DNA of 64,000 nucleotides, from the NCBI GenBank assembly GCA_047495785.1, contig JBLDXI010000042.1, forward strand, positions 3,782,001 through 3,846,000. The letters run 5' to 3'. This document shows positions 58,347 to 64,000 of this stretch, piece after piece (position 1 is the stretch's first letter; every line of letters begins with the position of its first letter). Position numbers and translations under genes: made by a program. The notes beneath the pieces were generated by a model. It ran no database searches and had not been told where the DNA came from. It saw only the letters and a list, made by a program, of their open reading frames with translations. This DNA is from Lepidodermella squamata (Eukaryota > Gastrotricha).

Positions 58347-58842
58347 GAGGGGTTTTTTTTATTCGCAACACTTCGAACAGTATATACTGTATTTAGTGTA
58401 TTGTCGTTAGCACTTTCTACAAAAAATGCAATAATATTCTACGCGTTCGTAAATTCGCTATATTTTATACAGTATTAAGTGAATTTTTACAGCATTTGAT
58501 TTTTGAATCTGAACAAAATACAGAACTTGTAAGCCTTTCGCAAATGTGACTTTGTTTATTAGGCGAAAACGATGTGGAGGGTTCGACTCCTCGTGGGGTC
58601 AAGCCATTTTTTGGTTTTAATTTTTGCCCCGGCACTTTTTATGCGCACAAACAGCCCCATTTTCTACACTTTGCACACTTTTTCTCGCTGTATTATTTGT
58701 AGGAAAAATAGGGCTGTATTTTCTGTATTTTTTATTTGAATCTGTAGAAATTGCAGGAGAAATACTGTATTTCTGTAGCGAATTTTCGAATGCAAAAAAC
58801 TGTAGCAGTAGCTGTATTTTTTGTTGCGAATAAAAAACCCTC
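58347..58842. mobile_element. Possible about 500-bp inverted-repeat element
   Basis: The left end GAGGGG-T8-ATTCGCAACA (58347-58370) matches the complement of the right end 58821-58842. The interior is rich in CTGTATTTTCTGTA repeats and includes a B-box-like GGTTCGACTCC (about 58579). It has no coding capacity and no clear target duplication. A MITE is likely; class unknown. Confidence 0.5.
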
Positions 58843-59015
58843 TGTAAGACCTGTTTAGGATTGTAGGATTTAGGATTCTATCTTGCGTGGTTTGTGGCCA
58901 GGCAAGTGATGAGCGAGAGGGATAGCATGAGCGCACAGCATTCGCTTGACGCTAGTCTCACTAGTAAATGATCCCAGGGGCGACTACCAACAAGAAGACG
59001 TATCTCAAGGCGCAG

Positions 59016-59351
59016 TCAAACGCTTGAGAAAGGCTTGAGAAGTTGCCATCTCTTTGAGCAGTAATGGTCGTCCAGTCCAGTCCAGAATCGTCTAGTCTGG
59101 ATGGGAACACTTTTCCTCGCATCGCTTGCCGAACCACTTCTTCCCATTGTAACCATGTGGAAAAAACACGTCACGTGTATGCAAGCGAGGACGAAAACTG
59201 CGATGATTGCGGCGGTTATGTCTGAGGCGCCATCAGCCATGACGGCTTTGAGGCAGTAGTCGGGCTTCCATTTCTTCAGTGATCGAAACAGATTTTCGTA
59301 CATACTTTCCTTTCCACGAGAACCGAATACTGTTGTACGCACAAGAAGCAA
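59016..59351 (-). pseudogene. Mutator-like (MULE) transposase fragment
   Basis: The open frame of about 110 codons reads YENLFRSLKKWKPD, then a VMADGASDITAAI region with acidic residues and an IHVTCFFH motif, matching the core D...C/H part of MULE-type transposases. It lacks the N-terminal zinc finger and the rest of the catalytic domain, and upstream sequence has stops. It is a relic without visible terminal repeats. Confidence 0.55.
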
Positions 59352-59839
59352 AGTTTTACCGAATTACCGCGGTACAAATATTTTTGCGTTGTACGGAAAA
59401 AAGATACAGCCTATCTGGAACCTGTGGAAGTTATTGATTGTGATTAGATAATTTTTCAAGATAATGAGCGATCGAAAATCACTGGATCTGTTCACTTTTT
59501 CAACCACTCGAGCTGTCCTCTTCTGGGCGTTATTACCCCTCAAATAAAAGAATGATAAATCCCACATCGTGCATAATGTGCTGCGCGAGTATTTTTCAAA
59601 ATTGGGCTAGGAACTTCGGCGCGCCCCAAAACAAGCCGAGTTGTATTACCGACGTTTCAAGTCAATATAGTACATGATAAAAGAGTTATTCCTTAGGTAT
59701 AAGATGATTCTACGCGCTACAATTTACGTCAACGAATGAATTCAAATTCTGGACCAGCCAATTTTGCAACAAATCAAGCTTCGTAATTCAAAATTGAAAT
59801 AATCGGTTATTCATGATGAGAATGTCGTGAATTCCCAAG

Positions 59840-62800
59840 TCAAAACAGCTTGGCTTCGCAGATATACCAAACTTTGAAGACACATTGTATAACCCTCCAC
59901 CAGCCTAGTTTGCAAATAGCTGAAACTTGCTCAATCATATAAAGCTGCTCTCACCTTCTCCGCCAGCATTCAAAACCCCACAAAAGGTTGAAGAAGTAGA
60001 TGAACCGGGCTGTCCAGAGGCCCACGCGCCAACATTAGCATACGGTTCTCCGCTAACCCATGCCCAATTGTTGATGGTCGTATTCCAATACAGTCCGACT
60101 CTATAATCATTCATGCGATACCATTGGTCTAAAATAAAATTGATTCAAAGCTATTACGAACTCCACATTGTTTCTCAAAACTTACGACCAAGTCTTTGAG
60201 TAATTCCCATTAGGAATAAGTGTTCGTCTTTGCTCGTTATGCTGGCCAGATACCAGCCATTTTGAGCGCACACAGCTTGGGCTTCGTCATGATTTGCTGG
60301 TGCCTTGTAAAGCTTGTAGCAGCTACCGCGGTAATAATACGGGCACCCTATAAAAAAAGTAACTCAGCTCACCCCATCGCGTGAACTCAAATCTAACAGT
60401 CATTCATGTCAAGCTGGCAAATAGCATTTGCCGTTTGCGCGATATTCTCAACCGTCCAATGGTAGGAATCTGGCTGAGAATCGGTCTGGGTGATGGCGGA
60501 GTAGGAATCGTGGGGCGAGTCGTAAATCTGGTTTGCTGCCCAATCCGACTCAGCTGGAAAAGGAACAGAAATAACGGCACGGTCAGAGAAATGTCATAGG
60601 CCTCATACGGCACATTGGAACATCGCACGCCTCCGCAGCCCCGGTGTCCTGGCGGTAGCACCATGGCTGATTCATGACTGTACTGTCCGGGCTTCGACAA
60701 TAGCCCATCGTTGTCAGCCAATCTGGGAAGTTTCGCCAGTTACCCGCGTAAGCTGTATCACTCCATTGTTTGCATGAAGCTCCACTGGTTGTTTTGTCGA
60801 GAGTGCCCATGTACTCTCGGCCCCAAGGGGTGAATCGACACGATTTTGGGTATGATTGGGTGATAGCTGCAAAAATTAAGAATTAAGATAGCTGGTGAGC
60901 TTAGGAGAAATCGCTCACGAAATTCGCATACAGCTGCTGCGCCAATCCAGTTGAAGCAGCGTATGTCATTCATTGGGCTATAACTTCCTTGTTCATTTTG
61001 AACACCGCTCCACGAGCAGGCGCAATGTTCGGAGCCACCTGACGGCGAGCTAATGAATCAAATCAAATAATGAATAGCGGGAGTGGTTTTGTTCAGTATA
61101 TTAGTTGTTCAGTTGGTCAACTTTTTCACCAAAAATTACAAGAAGCGTTTTCGTCACCAATTTCTCAAATTGTATCTCAATCTAACGAGGATTTTCGGAA
61201 AATTTACAACACACTAGATCTATCGACTGGTGTAACCCGCTCTAAAAAATTCCTCATTGTTATGATGTTATTAAAAATGCGAGGCAAAAAACTTATCATC
61301 CGTACTTTATATTATGACGCCGCGGTTGTCAAAGCTCCCGCTATTTGCCTCGGTAAAATGAGCAAAAAGATGCACTAAATATCGCACTCTTATCTCATAT
61401 ATAGCAAAAAAATTGCCGGCTAAGCCCGTCCAACACTCCTATCACTGTGATTTTCTTCGAGCCATGGCACCCTGTAGTGACTCTCATGAACTGAAAGTCT
61501 ACTATAAAAAACCAAAAAACGTAATAGCTTTGTCATACCCGCTAGACCATTGGAATCGCTTGTAGAGCGGATTTTCAAGCGACACTCTGTCATCCCAAGT
61601 TGTGTAATTACCAACATGTCCTTCTTCGGTGTAGTCGACGAAAACAGATTGATAAGTTGCGTACGTGTAGCTAAACTTTCTGAGCCCATCGACTGGCCGA
61701 ATGAGTTTCCCGCCCATGTTCCTGCACCACTGCATTTGCGAGAAGAAATCGGTTGTTGTGCGAATTCTCACTAGGCAATAATCCCGATATCGGACACCGT
61801 AAGGACACCAACCTTCGCTGATGTCTTTAATGTCCCACGTCACACAATTTGTGCATGCAACTTTAGCTGGTGACCCAATACGATGAACCCAACAAGTGTT
61901 ACCCGCCATTAAACCAGGATACCACGCTCCGTGGACACCATGAGGGAAAGTACGGGTGAGCTTGCGACATTCTTGTTCAGTCTTCACCCAGGGAAATCCA
62001 ATGACATCCAGCCCGCCCTTGTCCAGATTGATGTGCGTGGTCATCGGCCGTCCAGCGTGAACTTTGTCAAACGACCAAATGTTATCACTCCGTGAAGAAT
62101 TGTTGCTCACTTCGCACATTTTATACTTCAGCCAGCAGGTGCCTGTCGGGTAGACGAAGACGAAACCAACACAACGCTCGCGATAGGTGCGATCACACTT
62201 CTGCGCGCATTTCATAGGCGTCGAGCCATCAAAGTTGGCTATATCATTGCCGGGGCAATTGCCACGGTAAACTCGGTAGCCGGGCACTTCTGCAAAACCA
62301 GATTTACGCTTATCGATATTGTTTGTTGTTGAGTTTAGACCTACCGTCAATCGGCCTTGGCCACAGCATACTGTCAAACAGTGCGTACCCATTCCACCAC
62401 TTAGTCACATTGGAATATTTCGACGACAAAATCTTATAGGGGATAGAGTTATTTCTACGCGTGATACATGCTTCTGGCGCAATTGTTACCTGGTAAAGAA
62501 TGTCCCTCTGCTGAGGTGACTGGAACGTCACCATTTCGGACATGTGGCGCTCCTCGCAGATTTGCCACGCATCAGGGCGTAATCGCGAGACAGTATCCAT
62601 GTAATAGCACTTGTTGCTGATAGGATCAGCCTCCCAACCGGTTGGACAGAACTTTTTCTTGAAGTACATCGTATACCCACGCCCGGTTGGGTCAACGTCG
62701 GTCTCGGGGAGTGGTAGAGCAAGATCTTCATGGCTATATAGCAGGCAACTGCTATACGCTTGGCTGAATGCGACGCTGGAACACCGTTTAATCAGGCAGT

Positions 62801-62969
62801 AGGTGAAGCATTCGCCGGAGACTGAAGCCGGAAATTCATAACTCGGTTTCAGGCTTACAGGTAAACGGTTGTTGAGTTCCGGATATGTCTGCCAGATCTG
62901 CTCAGTTTCGAGGCTGATGGCCAGCGAAAAACAGACACACAGTGATACGAGTAAGCGGTTGTCAAACAT
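59840..62969 (-). CDS. Secreted PAN-CTLD-PAN-CTLD-kringle-CTLD protein, paralog 2
   Basis: Exons 62969-62490, 62432-62345, 62289-61539, 61049-60919, 60866-60609, 60553-60398, 60347-60186, 60128-59955 and 59904-59840 give 754 residues, one fewer than paralog 1, with every intron at the same place and phase. Signal peptide RLLVSLCVCFSLAIS; domain order is the same. The kringle exon (60866-60609) is nearly identical to that of paralog 1, more so than the PAN parts. Intron 3 is 489 bases against 60 in paralog 1. Intron 1 (57 bases) is a multiple of three and stop-free, so its retention would insert 19 residues. Likely an extracellular recognition or adhesion protein formed by tandem duplication. 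Confidence 0.9.
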
Positions 62970-64000
62970 GGCCAATAATAATTTTTGAATTATCTGCTTT
63001 TTAATAACAGAAATTTATACTTCTTTCGGGAAAAGTCACTAGCGCCATTAATGATTCAGCTTTTCACGCCAGCCAGATGATAACTTGTTTTTAACCGTCG
63101 ACTTTGTTGCGATGGAAGCTTATACGGGAAAAGCGCTGTTTGAATTGCACGCGATTAATAATTAAGGCGCGGCATTATACGCACCCGAGGTCTGAGTATG
63201 CATTTTTTATGGTGTACGGTATGTTACCTTCTCGTGCGGAATCGATACAAGTCAATTTTCAGAAAAAAACCCAAAGTGTTCAACCATAATTTATTCTTTT
63301 CGTAAATTAGTTTTCCAACAAATTTCGACGGCAGATTTTTGTATTTATGAAGCTAACAGACAGTTCTGAAATGAAATCATCGCATTCGCATTTTTTCCGA
63401 GAGTATAAAAAAGGGTGGATAAATAGTTGATTTATTCAAGTTGTTGTATAATACTGCACATTAATTGTCTCGAAAAAAATTGTTTAATTTGTTTAAAGTT
63501 GATGTTACATAATTTAGAATTGAATAAAATTGCGCGCTAAAAATGACAGTACATAACAGACGGTAGGTAGTTGTTGATAAGTGATATGAGGCCGTTGATG
63601 CACATAAATAGCAATGAATTGTTGACGTTATTGATGATGACAAAGATGAAAGACAGGTGATGATGTAATAAGAACGACGACTGCTGAAGCCGGCCATCTG
63701 CCGACGGCCGAACGCGGTGGTTGAGCGCCGAGGAAGCAGCTCGGCTGCACGCCGTCGAATCGACGCGAACACTCGATGACGTCGCAGAGGTACCTGGAAA
63801 TCGATGCATTATTAATGATTCAGTTCGAGTCATTCAAGTGTGTAACAACAGAATAAGAAAAGGCCGTATTGACAAGCTTTGAACAATAGAGCAGAAAGTT
63901 GTGTTTTCTTTTTTCAGGCTTATGGTGGGGACATTATAAATCGATTAAGATCATTAATTCCTAGATGACTAATATTTCTAACTTACTTTTTCAAATTATA
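62970..64000. other. Right-edge region upstream of kringle-lectin gene 2
   Basis: Contains the conserved block at 63020-63061. A more GC-rich stretch at about 63680-63795 follows a possible minus-strand acceptor (TTTCCAG before 63793) and could be a terminal exon of a gene lying mostly beyond the window, but two frames are equally open and no family is recognisable, so no gene is called. Confidence 0.3.

Noticed and set aside
61070-61378. 102-codon plus-strand open frame
   Set aside because: It lies within an intron of the kringle-lectin gene on the other strand and has no signal peptide or domain pattern; kept only as a note on intron growth.
63461-63833. Possible terminal exon of a gene extending beyond the right edge
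   Set aside because: Two overlapping frames are equally open and the sequence is repetitive Ser/Ile/Asn; only a weak acceptor supports it.

Overview
This is a stretch of nuclear DNA from an invertebrate animal. Coding sequence is split by short introns (mostly about 45-70 bases, GT...AG with pyrimidine-rich TTTCAG/TTCCAG-type acceptors), genes carry AATAAA-type 3' signals, and the gene families are metazoan: Cys-loop channels, a nuclear receptor, Ly6-type three-finger proteins, discoidin/LamG mosaics, kringle and C-type lectin proteins, and collagen. Compact genes with many small tandem families would suit a small-bodied protostome such as a tardigrade, nematode or relative, but no marker gene here fixes the phylum. 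Exon structures below were assembled by hand. All 15 multi-exon models close in frame with consistent intron phases, which is the main support for them.

Layout. 1-4.0 kb: a Jockey/I-like LINE, cut by the left window edge and frameshifted. 5.8-20.5 kb: three tandem minus-strand paralogs of an unusual receptor, each a secreted lectin-like beta-sandwich domain, a Thr-rich mucin-like linker and a complete Cys-loop channel. Foldback MITEs and a larger inverted-repeat element lie in and between them. 21.4-22.3 kb: a hAT-type nonautonomous element with a perfect 8-bp target duplication. 22.8-25.0 kb: an MFSD11/UNC-93-like membrane protein. 25.1-27.0 kb: an unknown secreted precursor. 27.6-35.2 kb: four two-domain secreted cystatin-like genes. 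35.8-38.4 kb: a GPI-type three-finger protein head-to-head with a fourth, shorter Cys-loop channel. 38.8-46.1 kb: a 1995-residue (excised) secreted PAN/discoidin/LamG protein whose first coding exon is broken by a piggyBac-like TTAA element. 46.5-47.8 kb: a divergent nuclear receptor. 48.1-50.7 kb: one dead and two live three-finger-like genes. 51.1-53.4 kb: a secreted Gly-rich / Gln-Val-Pro repeat / collagen protein. 53.7-56.4 and 59.8-63.0 kb: two paralogous PAN-CTLD-kringle-CTLD proteins. Between them lie a tRNA-Pro(CGG), tRNA-like debris, an inverted-repeat element and a Mutator-type transposase fragment.

Themes. Most genes encode secreted or surface proteins, many in tandem families shaped by duplication and probably gene conversion. 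The most notable candidate for a new system is the lectin-linker-channel array, which could couple glycan or particle recognition to ion flow. The proximity of three-finger proteins, known modulators of Cys-loop receptors in other animals, and of a fourth channel with the same M2 signature may be meaningful. Functions are inferred from family resemblance only.
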